Assembly: GCA_001051155.2 (NCBI GenBank)
Contig: JYIP02000003.1
Span: 1,922,001-1,986,000, forward strand
Direction: 5' to 3'
Source of the DNA: Chrysoporthe austroafricana
Taxonomy: Eukaryota; Ascomycota; Sordariomycetes; Diaporthales; Cryphonectriaceae
Length of the DNA: 64,000 nucleotides
The notes under the pieces were generated by a model. It saw only the letters and a list, made by a program, of their open reading frames with translations. It was not told where the DNA came from and ran no database searches. Both the position numbers and the translations under genes were made by a program. Of this stretch, positions 44,084 through 55,656 are shown one piece after another; position 1 is the first letter of the stretch; each line of letters opens with the position of its first letter.

Positions 44084-45199
44084 GTTATTATATATATAGA
44101 TTCGAGCTTTGAAAGAGCTAAAATAGCTATTTTTGTCAAGCTTATATTTGTATACTTATTTGAGCGGAAAAGGCATAGATATTGCTTTTTTATGCTCGGT
44201 TATTTTCTATATTCCTATTTTTATAAATTCCCGGAATTCTGCCTTTATAGCTTCGAGCTATTAAGCTTGATAAAAGCCTTTTCGGGCTTCATTCCAGTTT
44301 CTTAATAGAAGAAGAAGATTATTATTATATTTTTTTCTATCAGTTTTTGGAATTATTAACGGAAAAGCAAGCAAATGCCTTTACTAGGAATAAAAGGCGC
44401 TTTTTTTTCATACGGATACTTTTTTAATTGCCGTAGCTATTACGCTATGCATAGTTTGAAAATGCTAATCCCAAATTCGAAACCCGCTTTCCTATTAATC
44501 AGGCAAGAAAATAGCGAGAAAGGCATTTATAGCGCTTGTATTTAGCTTAAAAGCTATTACGAACGAGCTTTAAGCATTGCGAGCTTTATTTATCGGATTT
44601 CTAATTCTGCTTAAATATCGGATAAATTCTATTTTATAAATTTCTGCAATTTTGCAATAATACCTTATTTATAATATTTAAAGCTCGTACTTTTATATTT
44701 CAAATTAAACTTTAACCTGAACAGCAAATATATTTATAGCTAGTTTAGTCTGTTTTTCGCTTATAAATATCTATCGGAATATCGGATTATCTGTTTTACT
44801 TTTTACGCTTTGAGAACCTTTCCGGGTATACGGTTTCGGAATATATTCTGGAGTTGGGATCCTTTGCGCTTGATTTCCTAAGCTTTTTCCCTGAAAAGAA
44901 TCGCTTTGCAAGGGCATTCCATTTTCAGCTTCAAATATTCTTATTCCCGAATTCCGATCCAGAATGCCTTCTATAATAAGACTGGAACGGTTACTGCCCT
45001 TATTACTAATAAGCTAATTAGTATTTTAGTTTTCCGAACTGATATTGCTTTCAGGAAATATATCTTTAAGAGCCTTTACGATAATAGTATTTAGAATTTC
45101 TTCTAGTTTAATAATTTCCGGGAAGATTTTCTCGATCTAAGTAGCGGATAGAATATCCGCTATTTCTTCTTTTTAAAAGTCGTAAAACTAGTTTTTATC

Positions 45200-46150
45200 A
45201 AACCAGATATTGCATATAGTTCTAACTCTATTGAATGCAAAAATCCAGATACGATATAAGTTCGTAATTATATAGCTAATAAAGTAATTTATATATATTC
45301 TGGAATCCGTTTTCATATCGCGCTTATTAGAGCTTGCTTCGCGCTCTTCTCGCAATATATATATTCGGTATCTATATGCATAAATGCTAGTCTAATTTAG
45401 TTTCAGATCCGATATAATCAGTTTGATTATTTCAGGCTTATATTAGCGGAAATATTGCTTGAACTAGCTATATAGCATTATATTTGGCATTTCTGCTTAT
45501 TTTCTTAAAAAAAGCGAAATATTAATTAGCCAAATTGCTGCTTTGATATATTCCGGCTATAAATTTTCGGGTAAATAAGCTAATAAGCGAAAAGCTAGCG
45601 CGCGCTTAATGCATTCTCTTCTAGCCCGTTTAGCGCTTCCGTTTGGCTCTTTTATACGTAAAAGAGCAATTTCAAAATCGATTCCTTGCTTTGCGTATTA
45701 TTGAATATATGCTATATTTAAATCTATCCGGATAATAGCTGCTTCCGTATCTTATCTGATTTTATAAATATAGAGCTTATATTGCCTTTATACTCAAATT
45801 TCAAAGCTTATAAATATAGTAAATATTATTAATTACGCCTTATCGTTTAACGTATAAGCAAATAGTTTCTTAAAATATTCGTTTTTAATTATAAAAGCGT
45901 ATTTTGATCTATTTTGTATTTCGTAGAATATAAACAAATCCCAGCAAATATGCTAGAAAAGGCGAAAGCTAGCATTTTCAGATTTTGCATATCTAATAAC
46001 TTTTATAATAAAAGCTTAAATGCAATATTCGTATTAAATGCGCTTTATGCTATTAATCTTTACGTTTCGTATAGCTCGAACGAGTTGCTTTAGAGTATTA
46101 ATATTTAAATATTCCGACTTTAAATGCTAAAAATGCTCTAAATCGCTTTT
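45200..46150 (-). pseudogene. Copia integrase relic (approximate limits)
   Basis: The minus frame carries LNINTLKQLVRAIRNVKI and a downstream FRLF-stop-HICWDLFIFY block, matching the zinc-binding end and first catalytic region of copia integrases. Stops are TAG/TAA. Limits are approximate. Confidence 0.6.
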
Positions 46151-46456
46151 TAGCAATGCTTTATCTATAAATAGACAAAATAGTCTTTTATAATTGCCCG
46201 ATTTCCGAAATAGCAATGCAAAGATTCTTATACTGCTCGAAAGAATTTGTATCGGGAGCATAATATAGAAAGAACTAGTAAAAGGAATATATTCAAAGAA
46301 AATTAAGTTGAATTGCTTTTGCAGCTTGGCTATTATAGAGTTTCGTTTAAATAATCCGAAACGCAATATATAATCCAAACCGCAATACTAGATTTGCTTT
46401 TCGAATAGCTAAGCTTCCGAAATAATATTAATATAAAATCCTTTTACTATTGCGAT

Positions 46457-46654
46457 TTAAGATAGGATAAGGTTTTCTATATTCGGTCTGCCTTTTCCGT
46501 TCAAAGCGCCCTCAAAGCAGCGAATATTATACCTTTTAATTAGGAATATTAAAGTGCTAATATTAATAGTTTTTCTATTATACGTAGCTTTAAAAGATTC
46601 AAATTCGAAAAGGCTAATGCTATTAACGAAATATATAGTACTGTAATTATCCAA
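46457..46654 (-). pseudogene. Copia protease relic
   Basis: A minus frame with D-N-Y-S-T-I-Y-F-V-N-S-I-S-L-F, a decayed D-S/N-G-A-T-x-H-V-x-N block of copia aspartic proteases, followed by FEGALNGKGRPN. Confidence 0.75.
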
Positions 46655-46899
46655 AACGGTATTTCGAAAAAGAGAATAAAAAGCTTAAAATAATATAGAA
46701 TAAATTCCGTTATTTATTAGCAATTAAATAAAGAAGTTCGAATTAATAAAAGTATTTAGCGAAATAAATAGTAAAGAGCATAAATCAGTCTTTTTAGTAA
46801 TAGCTATTAAGCTTAGCAATTAATAATATTAGGATAAAAATCCTTAATGCTTTAGCTAATGCTTTAGCTAATACTTTAATTAATATTTTGGCTAGTATT

Positions 46900-48170
46900 A
46901 TTTTCTATTAATATATATTTCTAGCCGTATAATAACTAGCCGAGCTTTATAAGCTCTTTTGCTAATGCTAAGTATTTCTTACTGCTTAGCTTTTATAAGG
47001 CTATTTCTCGTTCTGCTTTGGAAATAAATTTAAACCGTTTTTCGGGTTTCTTCTTTTATATGCAAATGAATTTCAATTTTCGATAAGTTTAAAAAGTCTA
47101 GGCATATATATAATTTTCGGTTTCGCAAAAGTATTTGGAAAAAGCTTTCTGGATTAAACTAGCATTAATATTAGCGGATTAATGCTTTTCGTTATTAATA
47201 AGTCTGGATTCCGAATTTCTAAAAGTTATAAAAATATTCAGAGCTTTAGACTTTTTGGATTGCTATTAATAATAAAAAAGCGCTATATAAGCTTTTAATA
47301 GCTTTTTAAGCATTATTAGCTAATTTTCAAGCTAATTAGCCAGAATAAAATTTTACTTTTCTTTTCTAGCTTATTCTAATACGAAATATACCGAAATTGC
47401 TTTAAGAAAATCGTTTGCTTTCTAAAAATCCTTAATATCCGAAAGGCTATATACTTAAGCTTATTGAAAAAGAATATAGAATATATAATGCTAAGCCTAT
47501 AAATTTATACTTAAATATACAGCCTTTTCAAAATAGTTTTTATACTAAATCCGGATAACGTTTTTAATATTTGAATCTAAAAAGCAGAAATCCTTTTTAA
47601 TATTCCGTACTAGCAGCTAAATATTCCAGCTTTTCATTTCCTTAAAAGACTAAACGTACGGGTTAAGAATAGAGCTTAAGATAATATTTTGGACCTAAAC
47701 CCAAAAGCATTCAATATTTTTCGTTTGGAAAAGTCTCGTTAGGAAATCCAGCTTAGCAATTTCGAACTTAAGCCGGAACTCTTCCATATAACTTTATCGA
47801 AAAAAACTTTCGTATTTAAGCAATTTAGCGGGTTTAATATTCGTAAGTATTAATAAAGTTTCTATATTAAGCATTTGCTAAGTATCGAATACTTCTTTCT
47901 GAATTTTATATTTTTGAAATGCTTTATCGGAAGCTTCCTTATAACTGAATTCCCGAAATTCTACGAATTAATTGAAGGTTATAAAGATTGATTCGTAGCT
48001 CGAATGGATCCTATTAGGCCCGTCTGGATCGATATAATCCCAGATATGCTTTATCTGGCTATAAGATTTGAAAGAAGCAAACCAGGTTGGAAAATCGTAG
48101 CTGTCTGTATAACGTACGGATATATTAAGCTTTTCTGGGTTCTGAATAGCTATAGCGAACGTATAAAGAA
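46900..48170 (-). pseudogene. Copia Gag relic (approximate limits)
   Basis: The minus frame from about 48.17 kb reads NPEKLNISVRYT, FPTWFASFKSYSQIKHIWDY, IDPDGPNR and onward with TAG/TAA interruptions. The W-F/W-x-Y-x-D-P pattern is that of fungal copia Gag. The plus-strand frame at 48004-48237 is its shadow. Confidence 0.65.
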
Positions 48171-48256
48171 CAAAAAAAGGGATTGGACGAATAGGACAAA
48201 AGTAAAGCGATCGATTAGGTATTATTTTAACAGATAAAGGGAAGATGAAGTCCTTT

Positions 48257-48277
48257 GGTACGAACCGGGCTTATAAC
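48257..48277 (-). promoter_or_regulatory. Probable primer-binding site of the copia element
   Basis: Directly inside the 5' LTR the minus strand reads GTTATAAGCCCGG. Its complement CCGGGCTTATAAC resembles a methionine tRNA anticodon arm (GGGCTCATAAC) with one C-to-T change. Priming by an internally cut Met-tRNA half is known for Drosophila copia. Inference from short similarity. Confidence 0.45.
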
Positions 48278-48448
48278 TATAGCGAAACAGGCACTTAATA
48301 TCGAGCATAAGAAAGAATAAATGAGTATATTGAGATAGAAATCTGTCTTTTATAAAAGAGAGTGAAAATGACTGTATAGTGCTCAGCCAGAAATATATAG
48401 AGCACAGAAATGCCAGGGTTAGGGTGCTGGTTGCTCCACTTTTCCACA
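48278..48448 (-). repeat. 5' LTR of the copia element (171 bp)
   Basis: Same length as the 3' LTR. Starts TATAGCG (TGTGGCG in the less mutated copies) and ends TTCCACA, then the target duplication AAACC. Confidence 0.92.
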
Positions 48449-48453
48449 AAACC

Positions 48454-50002
48454 TGGTAGCTGAGCTGGCAAATTTCCCAACAGGACTCGATCAAGCGTAT
48501 GTTGATCTGTTTCAATGATCTTTTATCTTTGAAAGTGGCGCTTTTCAGAAGCTGATGAATGTACTCAGCTACGGCCGTATTGTCGAGAGGATCCTTGATC
48601 AGAAAACTTCCTCCAGAAAGGATGATGCTCAATACCTTCTCCAGTGGCTAGTATGTACAAAGCGACCCCTGAAATGGTACGAGTTCCAGGCCACAGTCTG
48701 CGTCGATCTTGAGGAGACCGGCTACAATCCCGAGAATTTCAAACGTAGGAATTGGTTAGAAAGCCCGAAGGAACTATGTGGCTCTTTAGTCGAGTATCAT
48801 CGAGATCAGACGGTGGAATTTGTGCATCCCACAGCCAAAGAGTGAGGTCCATTATGAACAGAAATCCTTGACGGCTAGCTGACCGAATGTGAAGATATCT
48901 CATCAGAACAAAGAGAATCATACCAAATGAATCTCATTGTCGGATTTCATGCCTCACCTTAGGATATCTCAATCTCCCTCCGGCGGATCTCAACGCTGAT
49001 GAAGACATGACACGAAGTGCCATAATGGGTGGATTCTTCTCTTATCTTGAGTATGCGGTAGCGTGCTGGTCTCTTCATCTGCAGGAACTCTTTTTATCCC
49101 AACCGGAACGCAAAGATCTGGATGAAATCAGCGAGGCACTTGAGGTATTTCTCCGGATACACTACCAACAAGCGACTTCGAGCCTGGTCGTACCAAAGAC
49201 AACGGAGGACGAGCTCTCAATCCTCAAGCACCTTGATTTTCATGATATCCTTGCTCAAGCTATTGTATGGTCACGGAAGCAACTCGGAGCCCATGGCAAA
49301 TCTTCAGAAGCTGACCCCGTACTGGACCTTCTATCGTTGGTCCAACGCGTGAGAGGTGTGCTCGAAAATCTCTCAAAGTCTCAGCTCAAAGACGAGCAGA
49401 GATCTACTCTGACGATGTTCTATGGACCAAACCGGTACAAGTGCTCTCAAATGAACTGCTTCTATTTTCATCACGGTTTTCAAACTGAGTCACAACGACA
49501 ACACCATATCGACCGCCACGAGAGACCGTTCTTCTGCCACATTTTTGATTGTGGCTTCACTTCTCTTGGATTCTCTAGCAAGGATACCTTGAATAGTCAT
49601 ATGGTGGAAATTCACGGCCTTGATATAACAGGAGATCTTGAGTTTCCAGAGCCACCTCGAAAGATGCAGAAGATTATGGCTCACCAGGGCGGCTACCAGT
49701 GTAATATTTGTCAGAAAATGTTCACACGGAGCCACAACCTGAAGGCTCACTTGCGGAGCCACGCCAACGAGAAGCCATTTTCCTGTACATTCTGTGGCAT
49801 GGCCTTTGGGCGTCAATACGACAGGAAGCGGCACGAAGAGAATCACGTCGGAGACAAAAAGTTCTCATGCTTTGGGACGTTGAAGTCTGGGGAAAACTGG
49901 GGGTGCAAAATGACATTCGCTCGGCAGGACAAGTTAGCAGATCACTTCAAGAGTAAAACAGGACAACAATGTCTGCAGCCTCTTCTTATGGAAGAACGTT
50001 AA
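48454..50002 (+). pseudogene. NACHT/C2H2 NLR-like gene, 3' part (after copia insertion)
   Basis: Exon 6 resumes at 48454 (48454..48496: LVAELANFPTGLDQA), then 48569..48841 and 48895..50002, ending TAA. The frame joins exactly with 40346 once the transposon and one AAACC copy are removed. After the NACHT winged-helix-like part (YGRIVERILDQKTSSRKDD, LQWLVCTKRPLKWYEF) there is a helical region and a C-terminal zinc-finger block: two good C2H2 fingers (CNICQKMFTRSHNLKAHLRSH and the next CTFCGMAFGRQYDRKRHEENH) preceded by a degenerate one (CSQMNCFYFHHGF). C2H2 fingers at the end of fungal NACHT proteins are known. Coding quality here is good, so the insertion may be recent. Standard callers would name this a separate zinc-finger gene. 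Confidence 0.88.
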
Positions 50003-50444
50003 GAAGCACAGGAAGGTAAATCGCAAACGGACACTGAGGCTGCAGTGGCGAAGTCAGTTGGTATAGATCAGAATCTCTTGAAGGGCTCCGTTTTATTTCT
50101 ACAGCATTCATCTTATGTTCATGAGCCGAAGTTACCCACATTATAAATTTTCTTCTGTCTTGTTTTGTTACGCTTGAAAAATAGTACCAATATTAAAGAG
50201 TAGATTTCAAAGAGTAATGCCTTTCTTCTAACGGATGTATCCGCATGGCTTTAAAAGTGAATGGAGAAACTATGCTAGCAGGTATCGGAATCCTCTAGTT
50301 ACTTGCTATAGGAGGCGTCTCAAGCAAGCTACCAATATCGGTTCGATGCATGTATACCTACCAGTATCCATTAGTGTGCTGCGGGGCTGAGTATCATACC
50401 AGGAAGTGATATAGACTCTGCTGCTAGAATAGATAAGAGTTCTA
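50003..50444. other. Intergenic region
   Basis: 3' flank of the NACHT gene; no gene or repeat recognised. Confidence 0.5.
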
Positions 50445-50654
50445 ATGACTTCAGGCGAGAGGCCAGGTCTGAATTCTACAAGAATCAAGGCCCAAATGGA
50501 GTTCTCCTTGGAGGAAAGCGAACTCGTCGCCAAAAGCTTTGAAGAGACACGGAAGGAGGAGCTCGCAGCGGCTGAAATACTCATCAACATGTGCCCTAAC
50601 CCTGCCCACTACAAAAGGACCCACGAAATGCTGACTAAAGTACTGTCTCGATGA
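50445..50654 (+). CDS. Possible small hypothetical protein (69 aa)
   Basis: ATG at 50445 to TGA at 50652. It is charged and helical (SLEESELVAKSFEETRKEEL), then NMCPNPAHYKRTHEMLTKVL. No domain. An overlapping minus frame exists but is less protein-like. It could be a relic or an upstream exon unrelated to the acetyltransferase that starts 80 bp downstream. Confidence 0.35.
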   Translation: MTSGERPGLNSTRIKAQMEFSLEESELVAKSFEETRKEELAAAEILINMCPNPAHYKRTHEMLTKVLSR

Positions 50655-50732
50655 CTCACCGATGTCGTGATCACGGATGAGGATGTAAATTCTGATCTCT
50701 TCCTGCGACATCGGTCCATGCCTTTTTCATGA

Positions 50733-51916
50733 ATGCAGCTTCTTTACAACATGACGCTCGATTTGGACGATATTGAGAGGTTGAAAAACACTCCCCTGGA
50801 GTCTGCTTTCAGCCCTGCCCAGATTCTACACTACCTGCAGCACATATCCTTTCCGCTGCCTCTCACACATCCTCGGGATGCGACCTTCCTGCAGACTCTA
50901 CACCGATGTCAGATAACAAGCATCCCATACGAGAATCTAAGTTTGCATTACAATCGTTCTCATAGCAACTCTATCGACCCACAAGATCTTTATGCCAAAT
51001 TTCTTCCTGACTTTCGCCAACCCGACTCTGGACAGAGCCGTGGCAGAGGGGGCTTCTGTTTCGAGACCTCCGTCTTCTTCCTCGATATCCTAAAGGGACT
51101 GGGCTTCACCACATACCCGACTTTGGCACGCATTCGCATTCGAGACCATCTTACGCGCGTGCCTTCCGGCCCCTTCGTAGGACCGCGGCATGGTGAGTCT
51201 CCTATAAACGGCCCTTGTACCTGTCATGAAGCAAAGCTGACCCACAGTCTACAGTCGTGAACATCGTACTTCTCGAGGACGGTTCGATCTGGAGCTGCGA
51301 TGTCGGGTTCGGCGGAGATGGTCCGACATCACCTCTGCTGCTCTCGTCCTCCCCCGCTCGGGAGCCGGAGGCGGTGACCAACCTGGGAGCGCAGGAGATC
51401 AGATTGCGGAGCGGGGCGTTTCCTGGCACAGTGAAGCCAGAGACGAATCAGGTCTGGTTCTATGAGTATAGGAATGGCAAGAACGCGTCATGGAACACGT
51501 ACTACGCATTCGGAGAGACGCAAGCCAGTCCTTGGGATCTGGAATGTTCGAATTGGTGGGTGGCGAGTCATCCGGAGAGCTTTCAGAGGAAACAAATCCT
51601 TGTTGTCAAGTTCATTAGAAGCACTGCAGAGGAGGCGTCTTTGAGTGGGGGTTGTGGCAAGGAAAGCCCACAAGGGAATGTAGATAGTGAGGAGAGTCAG
51701 TCTCTAGAAGATTCACCCAACGAAGTCAAGGTCACTGGGAAGGTCATGCTAGCTGATGGCGTTGTCAAGAGGAACATGGGCGGCAAGACAGAGGTGGTGA
51801 AGATATGTGGGAGCGAAGAGGAACGAATTGAAGCGCTCAAGGAACACTTCGGTATCTTCCTCAATGATGAGGCGCAGCAGGGCATCAACGGATTTGAGAC
51901 AGAGTTGACATGTTGA
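50733..51916 (+). CDS. Arylamine N-acetyltransferase (NAT) family protein (373 aa)
   Basis: Exon 1 is 50733..51192 and exon 2 is 51255..51916, with a 62-nt intron (GTGAGT...CTACAG). The acceptor was chosen because it restores the triad spacing: Cys109 in R-G-G-F-C-F-E, His153 in G-P-R-H-V-V-N-I-V across the splice, and Asp169 in S-C-D-V-G-F-G. The N terminus (QILHYLQHISFPLP, ITSIPYENLSLHY) and F-L-D-I-L-K-G-L-G-F are family landmarks. NATs transfer acetyl (or malonyl) groups from CoA to arylamines; fungal members detoxify plant benzoxazolinone products or anilines. An extra acidic, Ser-rich loop (about residues 280-310) lengthens it beyond the usual ~290-330 aa. The start could also be ATG at 50751. 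Confidence 0.9.
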
Positions 51917-52319
51917 ATCATAGAGTTGTACAATGTTTAGTTTAGAATCAGTTGAGGGATTCAAACCGAGCTATCGAACTTTGTGTTCCCGTTACTAGGC
52001 AGACCTCAACCTACGTCAAGACATAGCGTGCCATCGAATATGCGGGGCTCAGAGCCAAACCAACAAAACGGCCACCTTGGATTCTCACTCGATTCCCGTC
52101 AGTCGAGCCCAGCCGTATTATATTATAGATGCGGTTTTTATACTGTGCACTCGTAGACAGTGAGCCACTGAAATCTCGGAAGGATGATCTGGGAAATTGA
52201 GGTCGAGACCATATCCCTTGCGGTTATGATCAGGCCCGATGAGAAGGAAAGCTTCGTTCACTAAAAGCCGAGGCACACCGTAATTACCCGGAATGCACCC
52301 ACAGCACCGGGGTATCTAC
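51917..52319. other. Intergenic region between convergent genes
   Basis: AT-richer 3' flanks of the acetyltransferase (plus) and the membrane-protein gene (minus); no feature seen. Confidence 0.5.
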
Positions 52320-53905
52320 CTAGTTCCCTCTAATACTAGCTAAGCGTCGTGCATACCCCGAAGTCTCGCAACATTTGGCCAACCACCACCATACCTCCGA
52401 TAGCAGACAGCGATAAAGGAACAGAATGAACAGAGCAAAGAAAGCAAGCGGTTCCCGTCCTGCGTTACGTATGCTACTTACTCGCCTATCGCTCCTTTGT
52501 CTGTGCCTTCTCCCCGTGATGAAGTCTTGGAAAGACTCCGCTTGCCGACCAGTGGCCACAGAAGCCGAGACTTGTCTGATCAAGATCGCGGAAGCAGAAC
52601 CAATGACTAGTCAGGCTAGAATCCAGGCTCTATCCACCTGAACATTGCTTCCTGTGCGAAAGCCAGTGAACGCCCCCACGATAGCCAAAGGAATAATGGC
52701 TACGAGGAGGTAGAAGAATGAATAGGTCGCCAAGAGAGCAGGCTGGTTCACAAGTCTAAAGTTGTAAGGTAGCCGAAATCCGTTCTTTGCAACGCGACGG
52801 CTTAATTTCGTTTCATCAACAGTTGCGATCATTCCGTAAAATTCTCCAGCATACCGGTTATCATATGGCGTTTCCATGGCCTCCTTCATATCCGGTGTCC
52901 ATACGAGATACATATTAGTGTGGACCGGAAGAAGGAGGCTGACGAGAAGGTTGAGAAAACTCATGACGGCGTAAGGTGCTACTGTCAAACCGAATGCCGC
53001 ATAGCCGTACAGGTCAATTTGGTTGCCACGAGCGTCGTATAGTGTCGAAATCCTCCATATAAGTTGGAGAATGCTGACCAAAATCTTTGCGATGTCGAGT
53101 TGTCCAGGAACCTCGATCTTCCGGTATCTACTACGCCCTGGCGATGGCGACCGCGGGACTGGCTTTGTTGGAGAAGAATCTGAGATTGACTGCGTGGTTG
53201 AAAGCTCGGGCGCATCAAGGTCAGGCGTAAATTCTCTCAGGGCACGAGTTGTGACACTTCAATAAGGCAGTACTGGTCTCGATCGCGTAGGATGCAGGTG
53301 CCCAAGATAGACCTCGAGAACGGCACGTAGTCAGGATCAGTCTCGAGAGTGAAGTGTTTAGAGAACCAGTCGTCCCCACCTCCGTTCAGACCATCATAGC
53401 GTGACTGGATGGCCCGTCCGATGTGTTTTCTCTTCACAACCATGCAAAGCGCGCCGGCTTTCGCAGCCCTTGCGACCGGCGCGCTTCCCCGTTGCCAGTT
53501 GACAGAGAAGAGAAGCAACCTGAAGGCACGTATCATTCCGGACCCGGGGATAAATAGGGCATTTACTGTGTCGATTATGGCTTCGACAAGGCTTTGGCCA
53601 GGGCGAGCAATCAGCGTTGCTGCATGAGCAAGGTAATTGGTGCCGAAGAAAGCGGCCAGGTCCGTCCACTTTGGATGTCTGCGTCAGCGTTGGCAGAAGT
53701 GAATATTATTTGAATGTCGTCTTAAGGACTCAAGGAATTATGCAGCCTTGTAAGGTGGCTGATCGAGATAGGAAAGACGAATTTACGCACCGGTCTGGGC
53801 GCAAAGAATATCGAACTCACTTACTGATGGAGGTAGGCACAGCAGGTTCGGGTCACCGTGGTCCGTTGATCCGGCTGGAAGAGTCACTGTGATATTTGTG
53901 GACAT
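52320..53905 (-). pseudogene. Multi-pass fungal membrane protein with one in-frame TGA
   Basis: Exons 53905..53825, 53668..53258 and 53189 downward; introns of 156 and 68 nt, phase 0 at every junction. Exon 1 and 2 join as LLCLPPS / WTDLAAFFGTNYLAHAAT, a block I know from uncharacterised Pezizomycotina membrane proteins. Further segments: FLNLLVSLLLPVHTNMYLVW, then ATYSFFYLLVAIIPLAIVGA. At 52613..52611 a TGA interrupts AWILA-stop-LVIGSASAILIR, where the family would have another membrane helix. The frame then stays open to 52320. Reading the TGA as Trp or Arg restores the helix. Either the last helix and tail are lost, or an intron with GTGGAT donor near 52640 removes it. Function unknown. 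Confidence 0.65.
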
Positions 53906-55656
53906 TGTTATCTTGTATTTTCTATGTTCCAGAAAGTGGCAGAATGAGGGCCATCGAAAAGCAGAAAGACCGTAGACCAAATTGCCGAGTCGCAACGAGC
54001 TGCTGTTGTCTTGAGCTGCGCATCGGATATCCCAACTCCTGGGGCTGTGAGTCTTCCAGCGGCCAGCCTAGACCTGTCTTCGGGCCTCTAAGCAAGACTT
54101 CCTAGGACAATATGCAGCGATACTTAAAAAAAAAAGCAAATTACCTGTTAAATGTTCTCGTGAGAATGTTGGGTAGCAGCATTGGCTCAGATGATAGTCT
54201 TGATTTAAACACAATTTTCAAAAATGTTCACGGCCAAAATATAGGCTCATTAGGAAAAGGAAAGAGGAGGGATTTTAGAAAAATCATTTGCCTATGTGCC
54301 CGCCAGATAAATGTCACTTCCCACACGATTCCCGAGCCTGGTACACCGCGTCCCCTGGTAGCACACCATCTCGGATTATTCCCAGTCAGCTGCCCACTCC
54401 AGCCATCTAGGCCATTCATTGAATGACTTTTGCCATTCAAGTACGCACCGTCGCAGACGTGAGCCCCTCGGGCATATTGTTGCTCAGCAGGCACGGTTCT
54501 CCAATCACCAATAGTGGCTCTTTGCAATACTACAGGCCAACAATCTAGCCTATCCTGTGACCGTCTTCATTAAGAAACAGCCCTTTGGAGATGGCCCGGT
54601 GCAAAAGAAGGTGGGTTGCAGTGAGGACGTCAATGGTGCAGCCACCAGCCCACCCTGGTGCCCCATAGTCCATTCAGCCGTCTATTTGTTCCCCATCAGC
54701 CTTTGTGGAAAGGCTTCAGCTGGCACTGATACAACCACAATTCTAAACGAAAAGACAAGTTGAACTGGCCAAGTCGACCGTATAGAATAGAGCCTGGAGC
54801 CCAGTCACCCTTCAGGGATTTCCTTGGGCATATGAAGAACAGTACCACAACACTAGCTGTTTCCTCCATGTCGTGCTAGAAAATCGCAGTTCATAGTCCA
54901 GCCTGAACGAGACACAAGATCAAGGTTACCCATACAATCTCATTGCAGTAGCGCATGCAGTAACTACAACTGATAAGCCATCTCATTTTCAGCCTCAAAG
55001 ATCTGATCAGGTGTCATAGTATCATTCGTCATATTAGTGTTATAAATTCAGAATCGCAGAGCCTGCTTCGCAGGACCTGCTTCTACTGCGCCGGTGTGTC
55101 TTGTAACGTCTCTAGATTGATTTTCAAGTCTAGACATTCGGCTGAGCGTCGCGACTCCCCGCGATGAACGTTGCATAGCTTGCACACGGCATGGTTGCTG
55201 AAATACTTCATTGGCTTCATTGACAGCAATTCGCACTACGCGGTTTACCTTCCATTATCGAGTTCCCTCTAGACTTTGAAGCACCTGTTGTGCTATGGTT
55301 TTCGCACTGGCAAGACACGATCGGCTACTTGGCGGGTTCTCAGGTCTGGGCCTAAAATGGACGTTCGCAGCCTAAGAAAATAAGACCTTTAGATCACGAC
55401 GCGAAAAGAATTTGCGAGGGTCTTAAAGGGTGGTCAGCTCTCAAAAATCAGAATGTTTCCTCTAGAAACGGTAAGCGGCATATGTTCCCACTGTGCCGTA
55501 CCTCCCCTAGTTCGTCCTAGTACGTGCGCTTGCTGATAAATCAATTCTATCCTTAGGGTAGAGATGAAAGATTCACCCCTCGACGGTCCTATACCTTGGT
55601 ACATCTTTAATCACCTTCGCAACTCAAGTTTTCTCCACTGAGGGCATGTGCATCGC
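53906..55656. other. Intergenic region without a supported gene
   Basis: Short frames at 54112-54763 and 55048-55236 only; no domains, no repeats recognised. The last part is the upstream region of the Zn2Cys6 gene. Confidence 0.5.

Larger units (their letters stand above)
40347..48448 (-). mobile_element. Full-length Ty1/copia LTR retrotransposon, RIP-degraded (8.1 kb)
   Basis: The 171-bp LTRs at 40347-40517 (3') and 48278-48448 (5') are in the same orientation, begin TG and end CA apart from transitions, and are flanked by the target duplication AAACC (40342-40346 and 48449-48453). On the minus strand the order is gag (~48.15-46.9 kb), protease (46.65-46.46), integrase (~46.15-45.2), reverse transcriptase (44.1-43.6), RNase H (43.2-43.0). 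This is the copia order. The interior is very AT-rich with TAG/TAA stops throughout. The two LTRs differ at about 17 of 171 positions, every one a transition, as RIP predicts. About 2.4 kb between RNase H and the 3' LTR holds a plus-strand ORF (see 40676). The element is dead and inserted in exon 6 of the NACHT gene. Confidence 0.95.

Noticed and set aside
48004..48237. Plus-strand ORF of 77 codons
   Set aside because: Shadow of the copia Gag frame on the minus strand, which matches the family.
48250..48277. tRNA gene suggested by a GGTTCG-like box next to the LTR
   Set aside because: No acceptor stem or D-arm; better explained as the primer-binding site of the retrotransposon.
52611..52613. 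Selenocysteine at the TGA
   Set aside because: Filamentous ascomycetes are not known to use selenocysteine, and the expected residue is an ordinary helix residue.
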